A DNA stretch of 64,000 nt from assembly GCA_030522415.1 (NCBI GenBank), contig CM060118.1, forward strand, positions 30,741,651 to 30,805,650, given 5' to 3'. The notes under the pieces are model-generated. The model was not told where the DNA came from and made no database searches. It saw only the letters and a list, made by a program, of their open reading frames with translations. The position numbers were made by a program, and so were the translations under genes. The first letter of the stretch is position 1. Every line of letters starts with the position of its first letter. Below are positions 24,101 through 34,877 of the stretch, piece after piece. Source of the DNA: Channallabes apus. Taxonomy: Eukaryota; Chordata; Actinopteri; Siluriformes; Clariidae.

Positions 24101-27100
24101 CATTTGCTGGGGGGGGGCGTTTAGTTCCAACGCTCTGTAGCTGAGCGCATGGTTGTGTCCCACCTGTTTTATGACGCGGGCGGTTTTGTGAAAGGCCACA
24201 TTTGTGACTGCTCCGAAGTGGTCTCGCTGCTTACAATAAACATAACCACTGTGTGTGGAAGTATCACTGTGGGGCTTGTTTGTTTATTTACTGTACGTTA
24301 ACAGACTTTACATACCGTGTTGTAGCATTGCATAACCTCTTGTACATGGAAACATATGATGATTTATCTGTGTGTGTGTTTGTTTTTTTAGCTTGGAGCT
24401 ACATTGTGCTGCCCTCTCGTTGGCCTCTGGACTGGTGGTGCACCTGGCCAAAAAGATGCCGTTGGTAAGGAAGACAAGTGGGAAGGAAGGAGGGAGTGAG
24501 GAAAAGAAAGAGAGGGCCATTGTGTGGGAAGGAGACGTGCGTTCATAGGAGGAGTAGACGCTGCTTAAATTCTATATGACATTATCTATAGCAGATTTCA
24601 CATTAATTTTGTATACACACCAGCCACACTTTCTTGCTCTTGTGAGGTTAAGATAATAAAAATGTGCTTTTTACAGAGGAATTGGAAGATACGTACTCCT
24701 GCATCCTAGCTGAGAAGACTTTAATAAATGTTAAAGTCTACTCACCATAAAAATTATTCACCATATAAATGATTTACTTTGAAATTAGCACCTCAATATG
24801 AAGCTTTATTCCTACTATAAATATTTCATGATACAGCCGAAACTACACTGAGCCCCGCTGTTATAGAAAATGGATCCACACTTAGTGTTTAACAGCGCTG
24901 TTGTATAAGCCTTATTTCACATGCAATATGCAACATTTGAACTTTAAACAAGTTTAATGTTATCACAATATTTTTTCAAGCTTAAAAAAAAAAAATCACA
25001 GTTGTGTTTGAAAAACACTGCACCCCACCGGATATCTGGTGATTCGTCCCTTAAGCTTCTCCCTGTGATGTTTAACAAGTCTGAATTCACCTTGATCTTG
25101 GCGTGGCGTAACAGAATATTCCAATAACCTTTATATTGTTAGAGTCATGAAGTAAACCGGGTTGCGACTAAAAAATTGTGTTGCATCCACGATGCCAGCA
25201 ACCTTCTTGAGTAAAATAACATTTCCAAGAAGTTTTTAACTCGCAGTTATAGTTCTACTAAAGTATATTGAGGAAATGTATGAGTTGCTTTAAGGCAGAA
25301 CTTCTTTTGGTACATCATATTTAAACTCATATTTGGGCACAAATTAAAAATAGGCACAATGTGAAATGCGTCTCATAAACAAAAGGATTTTATGTACATC
25401 ATCTTTATTATTTTAATTCATTCAATTCATTAAGTAAAACTTTTACAGTCTAGATTCATTACACATGCAGTGAAATATTTTAAGCCTTTTTGTTTTAATG
25501 GCCTTTTTGATTATAATGGTTTACAGCTCATGAAAACACAAAATCTAGTATCTCTATTTTGAGTTTGAGTTAATTACTATTCATACTGTATAAACACCTT
25601 GGTGAATCATTTACCACTAGGAGGATAAACCACAGAAGGTCATCACTGAAAGGAACTGGCTTTTCACAGACTGCTCTATCGAAGCCTATTAGTGGAAAGA
25701 TGACTCAAAGGGAAAAGTGTGGTGGGGAAAGGTGCACGATCAGCAGGGATGACTGCAGTCTTAAGAAGATTGTCAAGCAAAGCTCATCCACCTTGGGGTC
25801 GCTTCACAAAGAGTGGAGTGAGTCTGGAGTCATTGCATCAAGAGCCACCATGCACAGACATCTTTAGGAAATGGTGTACAGTTGTTGCACACGTAGTATC
25901 AAGCCACTCATGAATCAGAGGCAATGTTTGAAACGTCTTGCCTGGGTTGAGGAGAAAAAGAACTGGACCGCTGCTCAGTGGTCCAAAGTCTTGTTTACAC
26001 ATGAAAGACAATTTTGCATTTAATTTGGAAATTAGGGTTTCAGAGTCTGGAGAAAGTTGCTTGAAGTCCAGTGTGTAGTTTCCACAGTTAATGATACTTT
26101 GGAGTGCCATGTCACCTGCTGCTGAGTCCAAAGTTAATACAGCGATTTACCTGGAGATTTTAGAGTGCTTAAAACCTTATGTCTGCTGACGAGCTTTATA
26201 GAGATTTCTTTTTCCAGCACCACTTACCACCTTTCCATAGTTCCAAAACTACTAATAAATGGTTTGCTGACCATGATATTACTGCACTTTATTGGAAAGC
26301 CAGCTCAATTAACCTAAACTTGTATAGAATCTGTGAGGTATTGTCAAGAAGGAGGTGAAAAACACCCGAGTCAATAATACAGATGAGCCGAAGGCTGCCA
26401 TTAAAGCAACCTTTGCATTTAATCAGCAGTGCCACAGGCTTAGCATCTCCATGTCATCCTACATTAATGCAGTTATAAGTAAAGGAGCACTGAAGTATTG
26501 TGATCGTAAATGAACATGATGTTCAGAATCACTATTTTAAATCACTTTTAAATGAATCAGTCTTGAAAATCTTCTTATATTTTGAGGCAATAGATATTTG
26601 ATTTTAATCAACTGTAGCAGTAATCATGAAAATTAAAACAAAGGTTTCAAATATTTCACTTTATGCGCAACAACTCTAGAATATATTAGAGTTTCACTTT
26701 TTAAATTAAATGTACCATTTACCATGACCTTTCTAATTTTTTTATATGTGCTTTGTTTATTCGTACACAATATATGAACAGAAGGTTTTGTGAGCTGTCT
26801 CTGGACAGATTGGACCATTGGATTTCCTGAGAGTTTTGTTGGAAGCTGTTTGTGTTGATGCAAGTCATTGAGGTGTTTGTGAACAGTCATTAGGCGATTA
26901 GCTGCTAGGTGTTAGGTGACGGGGAACATGCAGCTGTGAGTAAATCTCATTTACTTGGGCAGTTAAGTATCACTGCAACTCACAATACCATCCTTTCTTA
27001 GTGCACTGAATACATCATATTGGGTGGATTTATCAAATAGGGTTATTTTTGTCATCATCTGTCTGCGCATTTCCAATGAAACGCCTCCGTGACTCAAACG

Positions 27101-30100
27101 CATAATAGTATAATAGGAATAATGATTAAAAATTGCATTCTAAATATGTTCAAGATAAACCCTGCATGTTCTGTGTACAGGGTGACCCTGTTAAGGTTGT
27201 AGAGGCTCACGCCACCCGCTGGGTGGCGCTGGTGACTCAGGACTGTAGTGAGGAGCAGCCAGTCGAGGTCAAACAGACTGCGGCAGAGGTGCTAGTGAAG
27301 GTCACACCCACCCTCTTGACCTCTGCCATATTGCATCTGGGTACGTGCCTCTTCATTCTTGGATATCTATGTGCCAATGGATATGAAAAGTGCTCTGAGT
27401 GTGTGTGTGTGTGTGTGTATGTGGCAGGTATCACCCACACCCTGGCACTATGGCGTAGTCTCTTCACCTTACTGCAGGACGAGGACCAGGATGTGAGAGA
27501 CAAAGCTGCTGACTTCATCTGTTACTTGCCAGCACATCTCATCACCACAGGTACACACGAATCAAGTATATGTAAACACATACACAATATTGACGTGATC
27601 CTATACTCAAAAGTCTTGAAAGTAGGTAGGAGGGTCCAGTTTCTGTAGATAGTATTAATAGCACAGAACTCGGAAGGGGTTGATGTTTTTTTTTAGCTGG
27701 GGGTGGGGAGGTGCCAGTTTCTTTTTACAGCCTCCCTTGACAGCAAAAGAACAGAGGTGTGGAAGAAAGGAGGAGGTCCAGCAGGCTGAGGTCTTTGAAA
27801 TAGAGGTGTCAGACTTCGAGATGCAGAGAACAGGAACGACCCGGCTTCACAGATCAGTCACATCAAAAACCCTGTCAGTGCCGGGATGTCTATCTGCAGC
27901 ATGATGAGCAATTTCACACACCATTTACAAACACCTGTTTTTTTTTTTTTTTTTGTTTAGTTTTTTTTTTTTTTTTTTATAAACGGGGGAGGTCAGTTGG
28001 TGTTGGCCAGAGAGCCGGAGCTGAACGAGGTGTAATAGCCTTGAAATAGTTGTGATAGACAGAACAAGCTTAACTGCTATCCTGTGCTTTGTATACTCCG
28101 CATGCAGTTTATCAAATTAAAGTTACTGCCAAATGATTTTCAGCTTTTCGGGAGATATGTCTGGGAACATCAAAATAAAGGAGATCAGATTGTTGCATAG
28201 GAAAGATGAACATGTTTAACCATTTGGAAGTGTCCAGGGCCGTTCTCTTGTTTTTAATTTTCTTTAATAAAGCACATGTTGTATGATGATAATAGACATG
28301 ATGGTGCGCTAATAATTAATTTGTGTTGTGGGTGCACCACGCATCAGTAAATTCAAAGATGAGTTTGAACTTGTAAACTCATGAGCTGCTTATAACCACT
28401 GATCTTCCCTCGTTCCGCTGCATTAGCCGTTTCTAGTCATAAGCAGGAATAATTCTTAATTCTATTCAAACTATTTGAATACAAGGTTATTCCTTCAGTA
28501 ATGACTGAATGGGAAAGTTGTTTTTCCCATCAGCATGTCCAAGTTCAACATTCCAGTCCAGTATTTCGAAATGGATTTTAAAAAGCTTCAGCCTCTTTAG
28601 CCAGTGTTACCCAAGTTGTCTATGTTGTTCTTGGCTCCCCGATAAATATTGAGAATGCATTAAAGGTTAAAGAAACTTCCGAGCTGCTAATAACATAATC
28701 CTAACAACACTGTCTGTCTGTTCTAGCTTTTATTATAGTCATAAATGCCCCCAAAAAAACACATCTGAACTTATCATTGGATTATCTGTCTAGTAAAACA
28801 ACAGCTGCCTTGTCTGGCTAAAGGCTGAACAGGACATGTGGATCTTTTTGGCAGTCATTTTACTGTAGACGTGATTTCTCTGCTCTCATACGTTCAGGAA
28901 ATGGCCAAGCGAAAATTGGTCTTTGTAGTTTCCTTGCACTTCAGGTGTTGCAGTCATGCACTCATGAACAAGGCCTTTTAACTTGAGCACACATGGGTGG
29001 AACTCTTTTTAGACAGGTGAAGGTGTAAACTGTCTAACAGCGAGTTTAGATTTTGCATTGAAGTGTCAGACGCGAGACGATGCCTTCCGATGCAGATGTC
29101 CCGATCGGGGGATCTTCTACTGTTCCAACAGTTACATTTTAGATGTATTCTAGTCAGGTGGTTTATCATAAGAATAAATGAAACTGTAGTCAAAAAATTT
29201 ACTTGATCAAAACAAAAGAATGGCTGGGTATTTGCCAACCCCACTTGTTTGATAGTAAGAACATGTAACATAAGTGTTTTGATTTACATAATACCAGATA
29301 CACTCCTAATTCATGCCATTCACAATCTTCTAATATTAGGAGTTGTCTTTAGCAAAGATGTTTTTTGTGTGCCCACAAGTTTGTGTTTGTGCACTACTCG
29401 GGTTTCTGTTCCCATAGGTCTCTGGAGGAAGTCAAAGCTGTAAAATTTGTGTTATTTTTCTCACCTTGATACCGCTCTGTTTCACACCCACACTTCCTTT
29501 CCTCAAGCTTGCACACCTACATTTCCATGCTGTTTGAAACTCAGTGAGTGTGCGTGCACACTAGACATGAGAAAAAGAATGCCACACTGTTGACTAAAGT
29601 GCTCTGGACGAAGTGAACACAAAGTTACAGCAGTTATTTCACACTTCCTTGTTTGAAGCTGTACTTGTAGTGTAAGTCTGGTAATGTCATCATGACTGTA
29701 ACTCATGGGATTCCACCTTTTAATGTCTGATCGAAGAGAAAAGAGGAAAAAGAGAGTTCTTTCTGTGCATGCTTAATTGATGTTGGTTGTACATGTTTGT
29801 GTATGTGTGTGAGCTCACGTTCTCCTGTCCACACAAAAACATACACAGGCCACCACAGAACACGCTGACACATTCTGTGCTGTGGATGTCTCTGATTTCA
29901 ATGCCATTCCAGACAAACACTCCCTCCTTTCTTACCCCTCCTTTCCATGGACAGACACCCGACACTCGGCCAGCTGCAGCGCCTCACATCCTGAATTCGC
30001 TGCACACCAAAGCCCCTCTCTCGTTACTCAAAAAGGTTTTTTTTTTTAATTAGTTCCAGTCCTCTGCCTCCTTGCGATTACGGGAATTAAGCTTTCTGCT

Positions 30101-32650
30101 GGAATCTCAGCTCGGCTGTAAGTTCAAGCGGCCGCACAAAGTTCCTCCAAAACAACTTTTTTTTTTTTCTTCTTCTTTTTTTTTTTTTTTAACTCAAGGA
30201 CGCTGGAACCTGTTTCACTGAGTTCAGGATTAAACCTGATTCCATCCAGTCTCGCTTTCAGATAAAACCATTACCTAATCATATAGCATCATTCAGTCTA
30301 ACTGACTTATTAATTATTACATTTATGCGCAAGTGATGTGCAATAAAAGCCAGAAATGAGGTGCACATTTCTAGGAATATGAGCTGTTGTTTATTGACGT
30401 ATTGAATGTAATCAGAAAACCCTGTTTGAGTCACTCTTTTATTTTTGCATTTCTCATTGTTCTGTTTGACCACCTCATTACAAAGCGAGTTCAGCTATTG
30501 ATCAAGTTGTGTCATCTCGTTCCTGGAATAGAGAAACCGTCACCTGTGGATTACACCTAACCATAAGGTTCCCAAATATTCATGCCTGTCTACAGAAGAG
30601 ACTACTAAGGTAAACAAAAGATATAAAAACAGAAATGCAGAACTGAGAGCGGGGGTGTTTTGTAAGCCGAGGAGAGGTTGGGAAATCACGTTACTGAAGT
30701 GTGAAACCACAGAAAAGGGCCGAAATGGAAAGCAGCTTGAGTTTCCTATTATGCCCTTAATGCCTGGATGATGGCGTGTTCAGGCCTGGCACGTTTCCAG
30801 CTCTATAGGCCGACACTTCCCATCACAAATCCCTAGGGATGAATAGCATCAGAGTCTGGCCTGGTCAGAGATGGGCTGTCCCATCATATTGCAGAGAGAA
30901 AAACCTGTCTCATTCTTGCTTGGCTCTTTACATCGGCGCTAGTAGTGTACAATCAAAAGCTTTTTACATGTCTACAATCCACCCCCCCCCCCCTTTTTTT
31001 TTTTTTTAAAACAGCTGCTCACTTTCTGGAAGGAAAGGAGATATGCACTCTGCCCAGCAGTACTTTCCCAGCATGCTTGTGGGGGAGGGCGCCACGGTCG
31101 TTAGGATGTCGTTATGCTTTCCTCTACCGAGAACGGTTTTTGACTGGCAGGTCTCTGTGACTGTCGACCGTGGAAGTCATGTGGACACTGGCTGCAGGGG
31201 AAGGAGCGTAAAGAGAAGCCAGAAAAGCAAAACAAACTCACTGTGACTCACTCTCACGTAGCTACAGAGAGCCCTTTGAAGCATGGACAACTGGGGTCAT
31301 TAAAAGTCAAGACGTGACAGGAGTTTGTCTATTGCTTTAGATAAGGCACACACCCTTTGAATCTCTTCTCTCACTTCCCCTATCATGTGTCCTTTTTCAT
31401 TCTGTTCTTTCGTTTTCTGCAGACACGGTCTTAACAGGTCTGCCTATGGCTAACCACAAAGTACTGTTTTTCCCACAAGTGTGTATGATAATCATTCGGT
31501 TCTCTGAATAGTTACATTGCCAACTGAGACAGGATCCCACAGTCTGAAGATGAGTAAGTAACTCAACAACCAACATCTAGTTTCCCGTAGTTCTCCTTTG
31601 ACCTGGCAAGTGAAAGACTGAGAGCTATTTTCATTAAGAAACTATGCTTCCACTTGAACAAATGAATCATAAAAATAAAGTTCATTAGCAAGCTATGACA
31701 AGACAAATGTCCTGTGTGATGCCCTGTCCCATCATATGCTTGTCCAGACGCCTAGCTATTAATGTCTCTGGTGATGAGCCATTTGTGTCTTCAAAGTCTT
31801 CAACCAAAATTTCTGCTATAACGCATCAGTTTCGTTCTCACAAATAAAGATCAGCATATTTATTTCCCATGTGACGCCCCCCACGAACTTCAACTATACA
31901 CCAGTCATCAAGGGCCTACTGGCTTAACGTAAACTGCTATATCTTGGAGAAAATCCGAGAGAATCAGGATTCAGCACTTGACCTCCATTCTCTGATCCCT
32001 TTCTTTTCATACCTCTTCTTCCAGGTGTTGCCCAAGGAGCCATCTCTCCCCCTGTTGCATTGCAGATGGGAGTTGGAATTCTGTGCCAGCTGTTCCAGGT
32101 GTGGGACCAGGTGGTAATTGGCATGATAACCTTGATAGAGTGGCTGCTGGGAGATAACCAGGAAGAGCTGGGCATTGAGAAAACACTTGACTTGGTAAGG
32201 CCACAGATAGTCAAATCATTAATTTTAATTCAAAAACTTTTGTTCAGGAGAATATTATGGAATTTTGACAATAGAATATTTTTCTGCATCATGCCAACAC
32301 GGAGATCCTTTTCTTTGCTTAATCTCGAACAGGATGAGGAGTTCCTTTTCGAGAAGGGAGATCTGAACTTGTGGGCGGAGCCTTTGCAGTGGGCACGGTT
32401 GCTACACAGACACCTATGCGCTCTCTTCGCAGTACCAGGCTCACCCACTTTGTGCCCAGCAGAGCTTGACCGTTTGTCCGCCCTAGCTTGTGCTAATGCT
32501 GACTCAGCCCAACGGGCAATGAACGCCCTCCCTGTGCTGCCTCAGTTTTCCGCCACCATAGAGCATGCGAAGTTAACTCTGCTGAACGAGCGGGCAACAC
32601 TCGCTCAAAATGTACTGGCAACAATAAGGGGAAAAACAGACTCTGGCTGA
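17785..32650 (+). CDS. thada: THADA, C-terminal seven coding exons (partial gene)
   Basis: Coding exons are 17785-18164, 22990-23114, 24392-24464, 27181-27340, 27428-27550, 32025-32194 and 32333-32650 (stop TGA). All borders are AG..GT and the phases fit from exon to exon, giving about 448 residues. The product is helical and leucine-rich with HEAT/ARM-like stretches (for example DEDQDVRDKAADFI and SHYEVRQLTLKCLLERL), as in THADA. Vertebrate THADA is about 1950 aa; its DUF2428 region would lie upstream, outside the window. The family includes yeast Trm732, which with Trm7/FTSJ1 methylates the tRNA anticodon loop; fly Thada has been linked to SERCA and energy balance. Identity rests on C-terminal resemblance plus the following ZFP36L2 gene, the human order. 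Introns host several transposons. No exon is visibly broken. Confidence 0.82.
18165..19490. other. THADA intron, 5' part
   Basis: Ordinary intronic text with an A/T tract around 18483-18532. No gene or complete repeat recognised. Confidence 0.5.
19491..20729 (+). mobile_element. Decayed Tc1/mariner element of a third family, in a THADA intron
   Basis: The left end CACCGCGTTCCAAATTATTA (19491) and the inverse TAATTTGGAACGCAGTG (to 20729) are each flanked by TA. Transposase blocks start at 19677: MGKKKDLCCRKASNIAMPW-like text in shifted frames, then RPISSD..AAAEMPLQSSKQVFKAAGASGVLRTSR, HKQKRLQWARAYMKT and LFTDECRAALDGPDEW (first catalytic D). Later come SHAAKNTSVSLAAMGIKDEK and WPPSSPDLNLIENL. 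The segment carrying the second catalytic D is deleted (near 20190) and several stops occur, so it is non-functional. Confidence 0.85.
20938..21545. repeat. Probable MITE-like repeat with inverted TTTACATG motifs
   Basis: The left edge reads GGTGTGTTTACATGCATCCT and the right edge carries GTCCATGTAAACAG and GTCCATGTAGATGTAAC. Internal copies of CATGTAAACAC lie near 21006 and 21074. This matches a common type of fish non-autonomous DNA repeat whose ends read as GTTTACATG. Exact borders and target duplication are unclear. Confidence 0.5.
21546..22634. other. THADA intron, middle part
   Basis: A short AAT/ATA tandem run lies at about 21598-21621. No other feature is recognised; the open frames seen are short and unsupported. 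Confidence 0.45.
22635..22830 (-). repeat. SINE-like interspersed repeat
   Basis: AGGCCTTTATTTGTCACACA is followed by CATACATTACAGCAC, and the far end has GAACCCCTGGCCT and CCTTTGAGCCACCATGGCCC. I recognise this from fish repeats whose tRNA-like head ends in GAGCCACC. It is diverged, with an AT-rich tandem expansion in the middle (about 22683-22730). Confidence 0.55.
22990..23114 (+). CDS. thada: THADA exon b
   Basis: The acceptor TTTCCCTCAG is preceded by a long pyrimidine tract; the donor is ACAG|GTGATT. It starts in phase 0 (VLQLLSVLPLSSILPW) and ends two bases into a codon. It continues directly in frame from exon a. Confidence 0.85.
23115..24391. other. THADA intron b-c
   Basis: Contains GT-rich simple sequence around 23650-23760 and 24000-24035 and a G run at 24111-24117. 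No gene or classified repeat recognised. Confidence 0.45.
24392..24464 (+). CDS. thada: THADA exon c (73 nt)
   Basis: The acceptor is TTTTTTTAG and the donor GTTG|GTAAGG. The first base completes the serine codon opened by exon b. It then reads LELHCAALSLASGLVVHLAK and KMPL, ending on a codon boundary. Too short to find without the flanking phases, which fit on both sides. Confidence 0.8.
24465..25619. other. THADA intron c-d, 5' part
   Basis: AT-rich intronic sequence; no gene or classified repeat recognised. Confidence 0.4.
25620..26515 (+). mobile_element. Decayed Tc1-like element of a fourth family, in a THADA intron
   Basis: Transposase blocks read NQRQCLKRLAWVEEKKNWTA, QWSKVLFTHE (first catalytic region, D replaced), FQHHLPPFHSSKTTNKWFAD-like text and DITALYWKASSINLNLYRIC (catalytic E region lost), with many stops and shifts. 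The same family, less decayed, is at 39867-40430. No clean terminal repeats were located. Confidence 0.75.
26516..27180. other. THADA intron c-d, 3' part
   Basis: No feature recognised apart from the acceptor TTCTGTGTACAG before the next exon. Confidence 0.4.
27181..27340 (+). CDS. thada: THADA exon d
   Basis: The acceptor is TGTGTACAG and the donor CTGG|GTACGT. It starts in phase 0 (GDPVKVVEAHATRWVALVTQ) and ends one base into a glycine codon that exon e completes. The content is helical, with an acidic SEEQPVEV loop. Confidence 0.85.
27341..27427 (+). repeat. 87-nt THADA intron built around a GT microsatellite
   Basis: The intron runs from GTACGT to GGCAG. A (GT)n run of about 20 bases lies at 27399-27418, just before the 3' splice site, where a pyrimidine tract would be expected. 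Confidence 0.8.
27428..27550 (+). CDS. thada: THADA exon e
   Basis: The acceptor is GTGGCAG and the donor ACAG|GTACAC. It completes the glycine from exon d and reads ITHTLALWRSLFTLLQDEDQ, then DVRDKAADFICYLPAHLITT, a clear HEAT-like pair with the DVRDKAA signature. It ends one base into a codon. Confidence 0.87.
27551..32024. other. THADA intron e-f (4.5 kb)
   Basis: Poly-T blocks lie at 27938-27978, 30045-30054 and 30155-30190, and a C run followed by a T run at 30981-31006. No open exon was recognised and no complete transposon was found. Segment 30640-30900 is compositionally balanced and free of simple repeats, so could hold regulatory sequence, but this is only a guess. Confidence 0.4.
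32025..32194 (+). CDS. thada: THADA exon f
   Basis: The acceptor CTCTTCTTCCAG is strong; the donor is CTTG|GTAAGG. The first two bases complete a glycine. It reads VAQGAISPPVALQMGVGILC, QLFQVWDQVVIGMITLIEWL and LGDNQEELGIEKTLDL, ending on a codon boundary. Confidence 0.85.
32333..32650 (+). CDS. thada: THADA last exon with stop codon
   Basis: The acceptor is CTCGAACAG. The frame opens DEEFLFEKGDLNLWAEPLQW and runs to a TGA at 32648-32650 after 105 codons. It follows exon f in phase across a 138-nt intron. The region is helical and alanine/leucine-rich near the end (SAQRAMNALPVLPQF). Confidence 0.87.
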   Translation, partial: DEEFLFEKGDLNLWAEPLQWARLLHRHLCALFAVPGSPTLCPAELDRLSALACANADSAQRAMNALPVLPQFSATIEHAKLTLLNERATLAQNVLATIRGKTDSG

Positions 32651-32970
32651 GAAGCAGAAGTGTTTCAGATCCCTCTTCTAGTAAATGGAAATGAAAATAT
32701 AAATTAGGGAATTTTAAATTACTTTAGACTGCGCACACTGTCTGGGTTATGGTTTGGGTCCCCAGAAGCCAAGTCATGTCATAGAAATGCATCGAGACTG
32801 TGACATGTGTATACATATCAAGGAATACTTCATAATTTCCTCTTTTATGCTGTAGTAGTTTTATTTCTGCAAGACCAACCCAGTAAACATGCATGTTTTG
32901 CATGTTAAATAAGTGAATAATGTGCAAGAATGGCCCTTTTGGAAGTTTTTTTTTTTTTTTTTTCAATCAA

Positions 32971-32976
32971 AATAAA
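32971..32976 (+). terminator. Candidate THADA poly(A) signal
   Basis: AATAAA lies 321 bases after the THADA stop, the first canonical hexamer on the + strand there. Cleavage shortly after would give a 3'UTR of about 340 nt. Confidence 0.55.
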
Positions 32977-34430
32977 AGAGAAGAGTTTTACTATGACTTG
33001 TGCACATTTGTATGCATGTGTAGGCTGGATGGTTCTACTAGTTTTACAAAGATATGAGCATGCATTTGTTTTTTCTGTAACATATAAAAACTGAGAACAC
33101 ACACAGAGGCCATAACACAGAACTCCAAACATTTGACGTTTTTTTATTTATTTATTTCTTTTATTTATTTATTTTATGCACTTTTACACATTTGTGTTGT
33201 TTGGACAGTCAATGCTGTAATTATTTTTTTTTTCCCAAAAAAAAATTATGATGGACCTTTTAACACAGTTCCCATAAAAAGAAATAGTTCAGCAGCCCCT
33301 CCTGTGTAGGATGTTATGCAATTGGCACTAAACAGCAGACTGGTGGCTGGCATGTGTGTAGACAGCTGGATTGCCTTCACGGCTACATTAGTAAATGTTC
33401 CCTTACTGTACAGTGATGTAATGCTTGGGAATAATCCAAAATAACTGACCTCTTTACATCCACACGGGTGAGGAGGGATGTGTAAGGGGGTATGGGCGGG
33501 GGGGTGGTAAGGGCGGCTGAATCCCAAATGGTTCCCTACTTCCTATACAAGATCTATGCACGATAGCAGCTCATGTTGCAGGTTTGGCCAATAGGTGGCA
33601 CACTAAGACTTTTCTTCTTCTTTTTTTTTTTTTTTTTAGGGGAAAGGGAATATGTAGCCCCTTTAGGGGGCAGTATGGGATTGCTTAATAGGGGGAAACA
33701 TTGCCACATTCCTTCACATGGTTTGTTTTATTTTTCTCTCTACTGTTTCAGCAATAGTGTGTGGATTCCAGACGAACAGAGTGTTGGAGCCAGCTGTGGG
33801 ATTAGAACCCACAGGCTTTGTCTTTATACATACATAAAAGCAATAATTAATAGACAATTATACATTTGGAATTTCTATTATTTATAAATGTTTTTTGTTA
33901 TTACTATATATATAATGGTGCTTTGATATAACCAGCAATTTTTAAGAAAGAAACTGGGTCAGTCTGAATGAATCACGCTGGATTAGACTAAGTCAGAGTA
34001 AATGATTACACATCTCCAGCAGGTTAGTACATAATGTACCAGAGCAGCAGAGGCGTGTTTCACTCCCGTCCACTTTCCTCCACGCAGACTTCTCAATGCC
34101 ACGAACCCACACATCATCTAAACTCGATTATTTTTGTGATATTGTGTGACTTTACATACTCATGTATGTTCCATTGTTCATAAGAGTGGCCTAAATTACT
34201 GGATAGACAAACAGTTTCATTGGACAGGGCTGTATTTTCGTACATGGTCAATCTGGAATTGTTTTTTTTTTTAGTTTTTGTGTTTTTTAAACGTCAAATC
34301 CGCGCAACAAACAAACAACCATACAGTTTGTGGAAGCTCTGCGCGCTCCGTGGCTTCTGAGTTTTCGGTAATCACGCTTCCTCCAAAAACTTCGACTCGT
34401 CTTTAATGAGTGTGGACGGAGTCTCGGAAT
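32977..34430. other. Spacer between THADA and ZFP36L2
   Basis: Contains TTTA/TTTATT tandem text at 33140-33177, T runs at about 33619-33638, and nothing coding. It is the space in which THADA terminates and ZFP36L2 regulation begins. Confidence 0.5.
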
Positions 34431-34551
34431 CGACCAATCAGATCCGGCGTGGCGGTGACGCGAGAAAAGAAGAGGCGTGGTGGCGGTCAAACTTTGCTAC
34501 AGCAGTGCTGGCCCCGCCCCCTACTCACGCGCGCCTCCGGCTCGTATATGT
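34431..34551 (+). promoter_or_regulatory. ZFP36L2 core promoter candidates
   Basis: A CCAAT box in GACCAATCAG (34434-34438), a TGACG motif near 34456, a GC box GCCCCGCCCC (34511-34520) and a TATA-like GTATATGT (34544-34551) lie in that order in CpG-richer DNA, 276-390 bp before the start codon. The spacing fits transcription starting around 34575. Immediate-early genes of this family commonly have such compact promoters. Confidence 0.55.
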
Positions 34552-34826
34552 TAGGGGTCGAGCGAGCCGTGTGTATTCTGCTCTTGCTTGGCACTTCACG
34601 GAGGGAGACAGGCAGCAGTAAAAACAACAGCAACACAAGCAAGTTTCTTCTTGTTTTTAAACCTTGTCTGGAATTAGATTTTTTTTTTCGCCCCACTCCT
34701 CTCTTTGAATCCCCTTTTACAACCACGACCAGTCGTGGCAAACTAAAAAGTCTCGCTTTGCACTACGGGATCTTGGGAGGTCCTCAAATGAAAGATCAAC
34801 TGCGACTCAAAACTTCCGAGATAGAA

Positions 34827-34877
34827 ATGTCTGCGACCATCCTGTCCGGTTTCTACGACATCGACATGCTGTACAAG
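34827..34877 (+). CDS. zfp36l2: ZFP36L2 exon 1 coding part (17 codons)
   Basis: Encodes [17 protein letters not shown], ending on a codon boundary at donor AAG|GTATTA. A very short first coding exon is typical of the ZFP36 family. The 5'UTR would be about 250 nt and T-rich in part (34679-34689). Confidence 0.93.
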
